This document shows positions 54,792 to 64,000 of a stretch of 64,000 bases of DNA, piece by piece. Under the pieces are notes generated by a model, which worked only from the letters and a program-made list of their open reading frames with translations, was not told where the DNA came from and searched no databases. Within the stretch, counting starts at the first letter, position 1; every line of letters starts with the position of its first letter. The DNA comes from Falciphora oryzae. Taxonomy: Eukaryota; Ascomycota; Sordariomycetes; Magnaporthales; Magnaporthaceae. The stretch covers positions 1,059,654-1,123,653 of the forward strand of contig JNVV01000003.1 in NCBI GenBank assembly GCA_000733355.1, read 5' to 3'. The position numbers were made by a program, and so were the translations under genes.

Positions 54792-55650
54792 TCAACCCTG
54801 GCTAGCAGTCCCTCCCACAAAGACCACCAAGACCGCAGCGTAAGCAGCGGTAGCGCTGAGCAGCTCGATCGGCAGCCTGTTGGGGGAAAAGGACGAGAGC
54901 CCGACGGCAAACACAATGGTGAAGATCGAGACTATAGCCAGACTCGCGTGCGTGCTGCGGATGAGGACCATGGTTATCATGGGCACTGTGGGAATGACGG
55001 AGCCGGTGATGGCTAGCGAGCACCGCTGAAAGCGAGTCTTTGTGAATGAGACAAAGTCCCATGGTCTACCTGGCATCTCCGGGTCCTCTTCCTGGTCCTG
55101 CGAGCGGGACTCGGGCAGTGGGTCGAGGCCGCGCTCCTTGAGGGTATCGAGCAGGCTGCGCTCCAAGGCCTGTTCAGCCTTGAAATAGAACGGATTTCCC
55201 TGCCAGTCTCGCTGAGCCCACTCGCGCATGTATTCACGATCTCGGACAGCCGTGCCTGATGAACGTATTTTGAGCCAGCGGTTAATAACAGTGTGATCAG
55301 ATCAGTCGCCAACCGTTTGGCTCTCAAAGTCAGAAAGAAGGGGAAAAAAGAAGTACAGGTTGTCTCTCATAGTAATCTTGCATCAAGGGTGTCACCTTCT
55401 TTGAGTTTTCGTCATCCATATCACCTCGTTTGAAGATGTCAACAGCTTCGTCCAGCAGTCGCATCCGCAGATGTTGCATGTTCATGCGGTGCAAAGCGGA
55501 GAGGTTGATATGTTCACCCCTTTCATTCACGTAATACGTGTGTCTTCGTCCAAGCTCGACGATCCTTCAGGTTTGCAGTTTCTGTTGGGTCGGAGGAGGC
55601 ATTGCAGCCTCCAGATCAGGCATCTCGACTCCATTGACGGGCGACGCCAT
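54792..55650 (-). pseudogene. DUF6594-type membrane protein gene, probably broken
   Basis: The start ATG at 55650 opens a Pro/Glu region, but the frame meets a TGA at about 55570 before the conserved block (GEHINLSALHRMNMQHLR). The next exon (REYMREWAQRDWQGNPFYFK) needs an intron whose phases do not agree: the available donor near 55366 and acceptor near 55270 are off by one. The C-terminal half (54792-55270) has the family's two hydrophobic segments, with PIELLSATAAYAAVLVVFVGG at the end. DUF6594 proteins are fungal proteins of unknown function, often in large families near mobile DNA. I judge this one decayed, though an unrecognised splice could rescue one of the two defects. Confidence 0.6.
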
Positions 55651-55848
55651 TGACTAGGTGGTAACTATACGGCCGGTGTCGCTGCTGGTGTCTCGGGGTA
55701 CCTCTCGTCTCCCGAAATTGTCATGTGTCCCGCAAGATGATGTCAGTATGCGGGGTCGGCAAATGAAAAGCCTGAGGTATCGAGGTTGAAAAGTCGGCTC
55801 TGCAGCTGGTGGCTCGTAATTCGCCTTGTCAATTCTTACGCTTGAGAA

Positions 55849-57350
55849 TCATGTGCGCCCAGCTGTAAACGGCAACCCCTGACAAACATGCTCCAAAATA
55901 CGGCCCAGGAACTCCTCCACGTAGGCACAGCCGTGGTAGCGTCGGTCAAACACAGCCGACAGTTGGAGCTGGCCGGCCCACGTCCCGAGGAACAGGGAGA
56001 CGCCCGCGCCGATCTGCCCGCTGTATGCCCAGACGTCTGTGAGCGCAAAGAGACCGCCGCCGCCACCACCCGACGCTAGGCTGCTGAAGATGCGGCTCAT
56101 CTCGCCCAGCGAACCGAGGCTGACGGGCTCTTCGACGCGCGCGCGGCCGCCGTCACCGGTAGCGGCCGAGTCTGCGACGGCATGCGGGTCCGTGCCGGAC
56201 GGGGGCGCGAAGAACTCAGGGGTCAGCGGGCCGGGTCCCTCAAGGGCGCGGTGACCTCGTCTTGTAGCCCACCATGACCATCAGCATAGCCATCCATCGC
56301 CGCCCTGTAATGGCCCCTGACCTCTCGGGTGGGCCGCGGGCGGCAGGACGGACGTAGGTTGACCTGTTACGGGCGGCGGCTGCACGTCGTGGAGCGCGAG
56401 GGCGAGCGCCGCCGCCACGATGTGCGTCACGGTGCCGCCGCCGCCGACGGGTGGGATGGGCTTGGCGCGCTGCAGGACCTGCCGGCTTGTGGCCTCGGGC
56501 AACGACACCGCGAGGTGGTGTATCCTTGGCGTGCTGTTGTTGTCAGGCTGTCAGGCTGGGATGGAGGGCGCCCGGGCCGTGGAGGGCTGCGTTTCGCTCT
56601 TGGATCTTCTCGAACGCCCAGGCCGCTTCTGCGTCACGGGAAATCTGTGTCTTCTCATCGCTGTCGCCCTCGGAGGTGTGCACGGCCATCTCTAGGCAAT
56701 GCGAAAGCCGCTCCGCTTCGGTCCCCCACTCGGGCCTGGTGTAAGTTTGCAGCCCATGCTGGTGGATGCGCGCGGCGAGTGCGAGCAGCTGGCTCAGGGG
56801 ACTGAGCATGCCGACGCCGTCGGAAATCTCGCGCGGGTGACGGAGGAAGAGGGATCGCGACTGAGTGACATTGCAGTCGCCATGCGGTTCCGAATAGTTA
56901 ACCAGCCAGAGCGACGGCCCATCGGTCAGTCTCGGCATCTGTTTATTGAACCACTGTAGAGGAGAAGCATCGACCTTGACGACTCGGAATATGTCTCGCA
57001 CCCAGGCCTCAGCATCCTCCTCCGTCAAAACCTTGTAATTCCTCCTCCATTTTTGGGTGTCTTGGTCGAGACAAAGCATGGAGCCCAAGGTTGGGTGGCG
57101 AGAGCGAAGATGAAGCCACGCCTCGGAGAAGAGCGCCTAGAACTACTCCTCCTACAGCTAGCCTTCGCCATTGAGCACAAAGGTCGCGCATATCGTGCGT
57201 GAATAGCCCGGTTCTCCCCTGCGCGCCAACCCCTTGTACAAGAGCTCGCATCTGTCGGCGTCGCGTCACCAGAACCCCAGCGACGAGCTTGCCCACTGCA
57301 GACCGACGCGTCTCGACGTCCAGACCGGGCCGGAGACGCGGTCGAGGAAT
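55849..57350 (-). pseudogene. Decayed acetyltransferase/condensation-fold gene (Tri3-like family)
   Basis: Segments resembling the fungal 15-O-acetyltransferase/condensation-domain family appear in order. These are SDLQPFLDRVSGPVW, a helix ALFSEAWLHLRSRHPTLG, FLRHPREISDGVGML (family motif HExxDG), GGTVTHIVAAALALALHDV, and the C-terminal GTWAGQLQLSAVFD with YVEEFLGRILEHV. In-frame TAG occurs at four nearby positions before ALFSEAWLHL (about 57120-57160) where Gln is plausible, and TGA follows GFW near 57272. Further stops lie near 56545 and 56281. In HExxDG the His is replaced by Arg. The gene cannot make this enzyme now. Relatives act in fungal secondary metabolism, but no partner genes are in view. 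Confidence 0.65.
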
Positions 57351-57760
57351 GGTTGGAGGTCGGACTCTGATGGGGGCTAGGCGGCCGCTCCGTGGAAGCG
57401 CCGTGTTGATGCAGGTCGTTGACATCCATGCTTCTAAGCTGTCTCGGGTTTCGTCTGCCGTCTCTTGTCGTTTTTGTTACATGCCTTGTCTTTCTGGTCT
57501 TTATTGTTCTTCTCAGTCGCGTTCCTATCATTCGTCCGCACCGCGGACTTAAGTGGTAGAGGTGCAATCGCCGAGGCGAACAAAAACTCACTTATACACA
57601 TCTACCCTGCAGCGACAGGCCCGTACTGCCTGCCACTGGTGGGACTGCGGTCTCGTGCATGGCGCGCCAGGATTCCAGAACAGACGTGACCGCCCTGAAA
57701 GTCTGAGGCTCCTCTGATCACAAGACTTACATGGCACACTCGTAAATCCCTTAGTGATAT

Positions 57761-57850
57761 GTCGCAAAGGATATTTGACCCAATTGTCAGCCACCTGGTT
57801 GATAAGCGGGGCTTCGCTTTTAGCTTGTGTGGCGCAATGGGATTGCAACA
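57761..57850 (+). repeat. 90-bp repeat, inverted copy of 3662-3751
   Basis: This is the reverse complement of 3662-3751 with one mismatch. It carries the intron end and the first codons of the NLR-like exon, so it is a fragment of an NLR-like gene moved without the rest of the gene. Confidence 0.85.
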
Positions 57851-58933
57851 TGATATAATTAAAGGATCGTCAGGGCCGGATCTCAGATTCTGCTTGGCAC
57901 GAGGGCGGGAACACCGATCGATCTGTGATGGCTTTGGTGTCAGCGGGAGGTCAAGAGGGCAACAAGTAAGGCGCCCGACGCTAAACTGATATTCCGTCTT
58001 TCCCGGATGTCGGTCAACCCAACACTGCCATTCTCGGAGCTAATTCCATCCGTTTTGGGCTTCTGGTAAGGTCAACATTGCCTTACGGGTAATCATTGGG
58101 CTCAGCTGCTCCCCGGGTGAGATTGGAGGCACTTCGTGGGCTGTTCCTCCGGAGAACCGCCAGAATTTTCACACCGGGTCCCAGAATGGGCAGTCGGCGC
58201 CATCTCTCATGACAAGAAACAGGCATCGTATTTCCGACAGCTGCGTGCAAAGCCCGATCCGTTTGGACCGATGAAAGCTCACGTGCTTACCTCTCATAAA
58301 AACACCTCCGGCGTCTTTTCTTAGGCCGGGATTCCGATCCTGCAGGACGCCCGCGCCGCACGGCGACTGGTGAGATTCAATGTCTCAAAGCGGCAAGCCC
58401 TCTCAGCTTAATGGAGAGACTGAAGCTCACATTGGGTGTCATTTTGTTCCTTTGGTCACCGAAAACCACACGTGAGCCCCTTTTCGAGGCAATGTATCTC
58501 TTTGGACATCCGGTTACCAATCAATATTTGGTTAATTGTTGTATGAAAGGAACACCGAGAGCATGCTAGCTCAAGAGGAAACAAAATCACGCCCGATACC
58601 GCTTCTAGAAGACGTGCGTCGACGGGATAATTACCACTCCACTTGAGCATCCTGCATTGCCTGTCTCAGATACCGAGGCCATGGGATCCCGGCGAGAGCG
58701 GACGGTGGCATCGAGCTGTCGAAATCGATTGGAGCTCTTACGGAATCACCTTAATCCTTCTCATGGAGTCCTTTTGTGCCGGCTCTGTGGGTTGATGCGC
58801 CCCTGTTGTCTTAGACCTAGCATTCCAGGAGAGTCTCTCACCGGGGAACAAAACCAACCATCCAATAATCCAGCTATGCCATAAGTGGCGTCAACGGGAT
58901 CACGCGTTCTCCAGGAAGGCGTTGCATCCCGGG

Positions 58934-58940
58934 TATATAA
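58934..58940 (+). promoter_or_regulatory. TATA box of the GH128-type gene
   Basis: TATATAA lies about 150 bp before the ATG at 59086, in a good position for transcription start about 120 bp before the ATG. Confidence 0.6.
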
Positions 58941-59085
58941 GACACGGTTACGCGTCTCAACTTTCGACAGAATTGTTCAGACAGCAGCAGCGCCAACAGG
59001 AAGACTTAGCAAAGCCTCCCCTCTTCGAGCACCAGGGCACCTCTTCCAAAACTCAAGATCCTTCGGTCTCTTCTCTCTCGCCAAC

Positions 59086-60144
59086 ATGAAGGTCATCATT
59101 CTCGCCACGCTGCCGGTTCTAGCCGTGTTTGCGGCCCCGGCTCCAGCCGCCGACCTCCCTGAGATCACCGGGCCCAGCGGGGCTGACATGGCCGTGATCT
59201 CGAGCATTGAGCCTGACCATGTTGACAAGGGTGGCGTCACACTGGGCCCTGTCGCCCCTGTTGAGGAGGACATCCCGACCCCGCCCGAGGGCATCATCGA
59301 CGACAAGGAGGCCGAGCTGGCGTTCCCTGCCAACTCCACCTTCGACAGCGCCGAGGCCGTCCTCATGCGCCGAACCGATGCCCCTTACGGCATCAAGAAG
59401 GGCCTGGCCTACAACAACGGCGCCATCACCAACGTCCTTTCAAAGCCCGGGTCGGCCATGTGGGCCTATAACTGGGGTGCCGCCATGAACGCACCCAAGT
59501 TCCAGCAGATCCCCATGTGCTGGGGTGTCGGGTCCGGGTGCGATGCCGCCGGCATCCACAAGAAGATCGACAAGGGCGACACCCCTTGGGTTCTGGGCTA
59601 CAACGAGCCGGACGAGACCAACGCCAACGGCGGCTCCAACAAGACTCCCCGCCAGGCTGCTGACAACTGGGGCAAGGTCATGTTCCGCTTCGAGACCCGG
59701 GGGCCGAAGCTCGTGTGCCCGGCCGTTAGCAGCTGGAACACTAATAAGGGCCATACCGGTGGCCCGGCCGGACTGCAGTGGCTCAAGCAGTTTGTGAGCG
59801 CGGCCAGCAAACCCTCGTACTACAGGTGCGGCGCGCAGGCCCTGCACTGGTACGGAGCGCAGGGAGAGTCGGCGGCTCGCCAGGCTCAGCTGTTCATCGA
59901 CTATATCGCCTATGCACATGTTGAGGTCGACAAGATGTACGGCAAGACCATGCCCATCTGGGTCACCGAGTTCTCTCCCCTCCCCATCGGAAACGTGCAG
60001 ATGATGGCAGACTTCCTGAAGATCGTCATCCCGTGGATGAACAAGCAAAGCTGGATCCACCGCTACTCTCCTTTTATGGCTGAGCACCTCGTTACCGACG
60101 GGAAGCTCAACAACGCTGGAAACGTCTTCGTCAACACCAAATGA
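59086..60144 (+). CDS. Secreted glycoside hydrolase, GH128/Asl1-like glucanase
   Basis: A single-exon gene of 352 residues, with the ATG at 59086 chosen because it opens a signal peptide (MKVIILATLPVLAVFAAPAP). About 100 residues of Asp/Glu/Pro-rich linker follow, then the catalytic domain. RRTDAPYGIKKGLAYNN starts it. The predicted acid/base Glu is in LGYNEPDE (about residue 173) and the nucleophile Glu in IWVTEFSPL (about 295), with WAYNWG and ALHWYGA between. These match the Asl1-like/GH128 family of beta-1,3-glucanases that work on the cell wall or on glucans outside the cell. The frame extends upstream to 58885, but without signal-peptide character. The TATA box upstream fits the chosen start. 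Confidence 0.87.
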   Translation: MKVIILATLPVLAVFAAPAPAADLPEITGPSGADMAVISSIEPDHVDKGGVTLGPVAPVEEDIPTPPEGIIDDKEAELAFPANSTFDSAEAVLMRRTDAPYGIKKGLAYNNGAITNVLSKPGSAMWAYNWGAAMNAPKFQQIPMCWGVGSGCDAAGIHKKIDKGDTPWVLGYNEPDETNANGGSNKTPRQAADNWGKVMFRFETRGPKLVCPAVSSWNTNKGHTGGPAGLQWLKQFVSAASKPSYYRCGAQALHWYGAQGESAARQAQLFIDYIAYAHVEVDKMYGKTMPIWVTEFSPLPIGNVQMMADFLKIVIPWMNKQSWIHRYSPFMAEHLVTDGKLNNAGNVFVNTK

Positions 60145-61531
60145 GAGCTGGAGATATTACGGATCCTGCCCTTCTCGTCGGAAGCTGGATAGACAGCCCC
60201 ATGAGTCAGGGATTTTGTGATGGCAGATTCGTGGTGGCGTACATACTCTCTCCGCCAGTACATATTTTACCCTCTTCCATTTGTATCTACTTTTCCCTAG
60301 TAGTAACCGTATTTACAGCGCTTTATTCTCGTCCCCTAAGATCACATTTACTGAAATCTCATTGATACTCATACCCAGCTGACCCTTCCCCCTTTAAGCA
60401 CAACCTTTTGATCAATTAGGGAGCACGGCCGATAAGAAATGGTTGCTGTCCCGCCAGCTAGAATGCCTAGTGGCGAAATATAAAGCAAATGATACCGGAA
60501 AGAATTAGGATAACGGGAATTTCAATTAGCATGGTCGGAACTGCAAACTTTTTCTTGGGCACCATAAGAGGTGCCTTCATACTATTAGTAAAGGTTGGCC
60601 GAAACACGAAGTTGATCACATGAATCTGGTGTGCAAAAGTGGTTAAAATTATTTATCGTGGTTTATACACATGTAAGTAGAAAGAGACCTGAGCATTCAA
60701 GGAGACCTTTGTAATGATAGAGTCAAGTTCCTTAAACTAATCTAATAAATTCAAGTGGCACGCGCGGCAGGAGGGGGGTTGGGCCCTGTAGCCCCGTTTA
60801 GGCCGCTCAATTCCATACGGAAAACACGGCGGCAGAAAAGAGGGCGGGCGAGGAGGAGGCGAAGGGGAGGAGGAAGGGATCCGCCGCCAGATTGCAACAT
60901 GCAAGCGCGGCTGCCCCCGGCCGATGACGAGAACGATGACGATAGAGCCGGCTGCGCTTTTGCTGCCGTTGGCCCAGTTCTCTTTTCGAGACGCAGCTGA
61001 GGCCCGCTCAAGATGTGTGCGGTCGTAGGCACTCGCGTTCCGCAAATGAAAGTTTGCAGTTCTATGCATGTCCCTAGCGACCGTAAACATGCCGGGTGAG
61101 TTGCATACAAGAAAAGAAAGAGCAAAGAGTTGGGACAATTGGGGTATTAGTGTGGTCGGAACTCTGTGCGCTCGCTTGTTCTCAGGCTTAGGTCCGGGGC
61201 AGGCGGTTTATCAAGGTGGAATCTGCAATTTGTAGCTGATAATACAGGGAAAGGTATTTATCACGAAGAAGATATAGTGGATGCGCAAGAAAGGACGAGT
61301 GAGTGACTTGGTTGCTTCGCGAACATGCAAATCCAGCAGCGTCGTGGTATGCTTTAGCAGGGATGCACCCGCAGCTGTGGAGCCGATGGAAGCGATAAGA
61401 TCAATTCAATTGATAAGATTTTTTTTTTCTGCCGCCGCCGTTTTCTGTCGCCTTGCACACCCGACCGACCTGGCAGGCTTCCAATACCGGGCTACGACCA
61501 TCCCTGCCGCGTGCCCCAAACAATCGACAAA
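60145..61531. other. Intergenic, 1.4 kb
   Basis: Between the GH128-type gene and the Dbp7 gene. It contains the degenerate repeat near 60509-60570 and a fragment of it near 61150. No gene is seen; the last 100 bp are T-rich. Confidence 0.5.
60509..60557 (+). repeat. Degenerate interspersed repeat, copy B
   Basis: Partner of 32297-32345, with shared CAATTAGC and GTCGGAACTGCA and mainly C/T and G/A differences. Confidence 0.5.
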
Positions 61532-64000
61532 ATGCCGGACGACGGCATGCTCCTTAACTTCGAGATTGGGGACGACGCCTTCAAGCCCCAAGTCAAGTTC
61601 AAAGGCGGCCGCTGGAGGGATCGAGTGCGGGCGCAGAAGAGCGTGAAGCGGGGTCTGGACGGCGGACCGGCCAGAGGGAACGAGGCGGGCGACGGCAATG
61701 CCGATGCGCAGCGGCCTGCAAAGAGGCAGAGGGTAGGAGAGGGCGATGGGGATGCCGAGCGCCGCCAGCAGCGGGGGCCCGGCGCTGGCGCCAGGAGCCA
61801 GCAGCCAAGGTCTCAGCACGTCACCTCTCGTCTCTTCTCCGCGAACCCGACGGCCGTGACGAATTTCGACGAGAAGCCCGCCCCCGAAGAGCCCACGGAG
61901 CCTGTCCAGCCATCAAATGCGCCCCTGTCAGACGAGGCGGCAACGTTCCACGCCCTCGGGCTGTCGCGGCGCATCGCCCTGCACCTCTCCTCCAAGCTCG
62001 AGATGAAGGCCCCGACATCCATCCAGAAAAACACGGTGCCACAGCTTATCAAGGACGATAGCGACGCCTTCCTGCAGGCCCAGACGGGTTCGGGAAAGAC
62101 GCTTGCGTATCTACTACCCATAGTCTCGCGAATACTGGCTCTCAGTGAAAACCAAGACGGCAGCGTCGACAAGGAGAAGCACAAGAAGATCAATCGCAAC
62201 TCGGGCCTGTTTGCAATCATCCTGGCTCCGACCCGCGAGTTGTGCAAGCAAATAGCCACGGTGCTGGAGAAGCTCCTGCGGTGTACTCCCTGGATCGTCG
62301 GCACCACGGTTATCGGCGGCGAGAGCAAGCACAAGGAGAAGGCGCGGTTGCGCAAGGGCGTCAACATCCTGATCGCAACCCCTGGGCGGCTGACGGACCA
62401 TCTGGACCACTCCAAGATGCTGGACGTCGGCACTGTCCGCTGGCTGGTGCTCGACGAGGGTGACAGGCTGATGGAGATGGGCTTCGAGGAGGACCTGAGG
62501 ACGATCGTGGCCAAGATACGCAAGGAGCCGCTCCAGGAGAAGAACAAGGATGGGGTTGTTCTTGGCGAGAGACTGCCCAAGCGACGCGTGACCGTGCTCT
62601 GCTCGGCGACGATGAAAATGAACGTGCAGAAGCTCGGCGAAATCAGTCTGGTTGATGCTGTCCACATAACGGCAGCAACTAGCGACGGCGACAGCAAGGC
62701 GGCAGAAGGCAACGAGGCCAACGACGTCGTTTTCACCGCGCCGTCTCAGCTCAAGCAGTCCTACCTTGTCGTCCCCGCGAAACTGCGACTGGTAACCTTG
62801 ATCGCGCTGCTCAAATCATCATTCGCAAGAAAGGGGTCTGTTATGAAGGCCATCATATTCATATCCTGCGCCGACTCGGTCGACTTCCACTTCAGTTTAC
62901 TTTGCCAACCCCTAGATTCTTCCGCAGCGACTCCGGCAGCAAAACCACCGGCTGGAGACGCCGAAGTCTCCCCTAAAAAACCACCCGCGACGTTGCACAC
63001 GGAGACCACCGTCGCTAAGGCGTCCTACATCTCTTCACCCGCAAACCCCAACATAACATTGCACAGGCTACACGGTTCGCTGTCGCAGCCGGTGCGGACG
63101 GCAACGCTCCAGGCCTTCACCGCGGCCAAGGACCCGGCCGTCCTGATAACAACCGACATCTCATCTCGAGGTCTCGACGTGCCGGCCGTCGACCTCGTGA
63201 TCGAGTACGACCCCTCCTTCAGCGTCGCCGACCACGTCCACCGCATAGGCCGCACAGCCCGCGCGGGCCGTCCTGGAAAGGCGATGCTCTTCCTCCAGCC
63301 CGGCTGCGAGGAGGGCTACATGTCGCTGCTCCACTCGGCCAACCCCGTGGCGCCGCAGCTCTACGACACTGTGCTCCAGGCGGGGCTCGCATCCGACGTT
63401 GACCTGCCGCCTGCACCGGCCGCTACCAGTGCCGAAAACGAGGACGATACCTCGGCTCCACAGCAGGACACGAAGAAAAAGCAGACCTGGACGTCGCGCG
63501 CTGAGGCCCTGCAGCTGCATCTCGAGCAGCGCCTCCTAGCCTCAGACACATCTTCCTCAGCGGCAAAGGGCAGCAGCAAAAAGACGGGCTCGAAGCATCA
63601 GCAGAAGCACCAGCAGCAAAAGCCACCCGTCAAGGGAGGAGGCCCCGGCAGCAGCACGCTCCTCAACGCGGCCCGGCAGGCGTTCCAGTCGCACATCCGC
63701 GCGTACGCGACGCACATACACGAGGAGCGCAAGTTCTTCGACATCACGCAGCTGCACCTCGGTCACACAGCAAAGAGCTTCGGCCTGCGCGAGGCCCCCG
63801 CCGGCATCGGCAGCGGCGTCGTCCAGAGGCGCGCCCACAAGGCGTCGGCGCCCTCTGCCGCCGCAGGGAAGAAGTCTGGCGGCGGCGGACGTGGCTCTGA
63901 CGACGAAGGAGGAAACGGTGTTGACGAGGAGGCGCTCAGGAGGATGAAGATGAAGATGAAGATGGTTGGCAGTGGCGCCTCAGAGTTTAACATCGGCTAG
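61532..64000 (+). CDS. DBP7: DEAD-box ATP-dependent RNA helicase Dbp7
   Basis: A single-exon gene of 822 residues from ATG 61532 to TAG 63998-64000. The frame extends upstream but without an ATG. Helicase motifs in order are the Q-motif region (ALGLSRRIALHLS, about 147-160), AQTGSGKT (about 183), APTREL, TPGRLTDHL, DEGDRLMEMG in place of DEAD (about 308), SATM, then ITTDISSRGLDVP and HRIGRTARAG in the second RecA domain. DEGD and the long C-terminal extension are typical of Dbp7, a nucleolar helicase needed for early 60S ribosomal subunit assembly. The N-terminus is basic and the last 150 residues are Lys/Ser/Gln-rich, ending MKMKMKMVGSG. A Gly/Ser/Pro insert of about 40 residues follows SVDFHFSL in the second domain. 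Confidence 0.93.
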   Translation: MPDDGMLLNFEIGDDAFKPQVKFKGGRWRDRVRAQKSVKRGLDGGPARGNEAGDGNADAQRPAKRQRVGEGDGDAERRQQRGPGAGARSQQPRSQHVTSRLFSANPTAVTNFDEKPAPEEPTEPVQPSNAPLSDEAATFHALGLSRRIALHLSSKLEMKAPTSIQKNTVPQLIKDDSDAFLQAQTGSGKTLAYLLPIVSRILALSENQDGSVDKEKHKKINRNSGLFAIILAPTRELCKQIATVLEKLLRCTPWIVGTTVIGGESKHKEKARLRKGVNILIATPGRLTDHLDHSKMLDVGTVRWLVLDEGDRLMEMGFEEDLRTIVAKIRKEPLQEKNKDGVVLGERLPKRRVTVLCSATMKMNVQKLGEISLVDAVHITAATSDGDSKAAEGNEANDVVFTAPSQLKQSYLVVPAKLRLVTLIALLKSSFARKGSVMKAIIFISCADSVDFHFSLLCQPLDSSAATPAAKPPAGDAEVSPKKPPATLHTETTVAKASYISSPANPNITLHRLHGSLSQPVRTATLQAFTAAKDPAVLITTDISSRGLDVPAVDLVIEYDPSFSVADHVHRIGRTARAGRPGKAMLFLQPGCEEGYMSLLHSANPVAPQLYDTVLQAGLASDVDLPPAPAATSAENEDDTSAPQQDTKKKQTWTSRAEALQLHLEQRLLASDTSSSAAKGSSKKTGSKHQQKHQQQKPPVKGGGPGSSTLLNAARQAFQSHIRAYATHIHEERKFFDITQLHLGHTAKSFGLREAPAGIGSGVVQRRAHKASAPSAAAGKKSGGGGRGSDDEGGNGVDEEALRRMKMKMKMVGSGASEFNIG

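Larger units (their letters stand above)
57421..59085. other. Intergenic with a copied NLR-like exon fragment
   Basis: Contains the 90-bp repeat at 57761-57850 and the promoter of the GH128-type gene at its right end. I see no intact gene in it. Confidence 0.5.

Noticed and set aside
1..64000. A secondary-metabolite gene cluster
   Set aside because: Tyrosinase, GMC oxidoreductase, MFS proteins, a Zn2Cys6 factor and an acetyltransferase-like pseudogene are present, but they are spread out, and no backbone synthase (PKS, NRPS, terpene cyclase) is visible.
1..64000. tRNA, rRNA or snRNA genes
   Set aside because: I noticed no B-box-like motif or cloverleaf on reading; a covariance-model scan would be needed to exclude them.

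Overview
The window reads as nuclear DNA of a filamentous ascomycete (Pezizomycotina; Sordariomycetes is my best guess from the gene set, not proven). The genes carry many short introns of about 60-250 bp with GT..AG ends and CTAAC/CTGAC-type branch points. Codon use is GC-rich. Families include fungal Zn2Cys6 regulators, CFEM proteins, SAT4/Pth11-type seven-helix proteins, siderophore transporters and DUF6594 proteins. I found no rRNA, tRNA, CRISPR or bacterial operon structure.

Layout. 1-0.9 kb: 3' part of a siderophore-type MFS transporter. 1.3-3.7 kb (-): a broken NB-ARC/TPR (NLR-like) gene. 5.1-6.1 kb: an endonuclease/exonuclease/phosphatase-fold protein. 6.2-7.9 kb (-): a secreted tyrosinase of five exons. 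10.8-12.5 kb: a seven-helix SAT4/rhodopsin-like protein. 14.2-24.4 kb: a nested transposon island. 24.7-25.6 kb (-): a secreted trypsin-like protease. 27.1-28.7 kb (-): an UNC93-like MFS protein. 29.3-31.7 kb (-): a ten-exon GMC oxidoreductase. 32.9-34.0 kb: an Ap4A phosphorylase. 36.3-36.9 kb: a GPI-type CFEM protein, convergent with a second SAT4-type protein (37.4-39.0 kb, -). 43.2-44.8 kb: an intronless S8 protease without signal peptide. 45.9-49.2 kb: a Zn2Cys6 transcription factor. 49.6-52.5 kb (-): a glycine-rich-domain (DUF1399) protein. 53.7-57.4 kb (-): one hypothetical gene and two decayed genes (DUF6594; acetyltransferase/condensation type). 59.1-60.1 kb: a GH128-type secreted glucanase. 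61.5-64.0 kb: the DEAD-box ribosome-assembly helicase Dbp7.

The most informative structure is the island at 14.2-24.4 kb. A pogo/Fot1-type DNA transposon (TA target duplication, 28-bp terminal inverted repeats) is split inside its transposase gene by an 8,269-bp Ty3/gypsy chromovirus-type element (295-bp LTRs, GCGAG target duplication). That element itself carries two near-identical 626-bp solo-LTR-like insertions, each with its own target duplication. Removing the Ty3 element and one GCGAG restores a continuous transposase frame. The Ty3 gag-pol frame runs about 2,000 codons with no frameshift, yet is riddled with TAA/TAG at positions where the family has glutamine, while tryptophan codons stay intact. 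The two LTRs differ only by transitions. This fits strand-biased RIP-like C-to-T mutation. Similar Gln-to-stop changes occur in the NLR-like gene and the acetyltransferase-like pseudogene.

The ordinary genes do not form an obvious biosynthetic cluster. They are a mixed accessory set with many secreted or surface products (tyrosinase, S1 protease, CFEM, GH128) and seven-helix proteins, bounded on the right by a conserved housekeeping gene. All coordinates of exons were worked out by hand from splice signals, phase and family resemblance; no search or RNA data were available.
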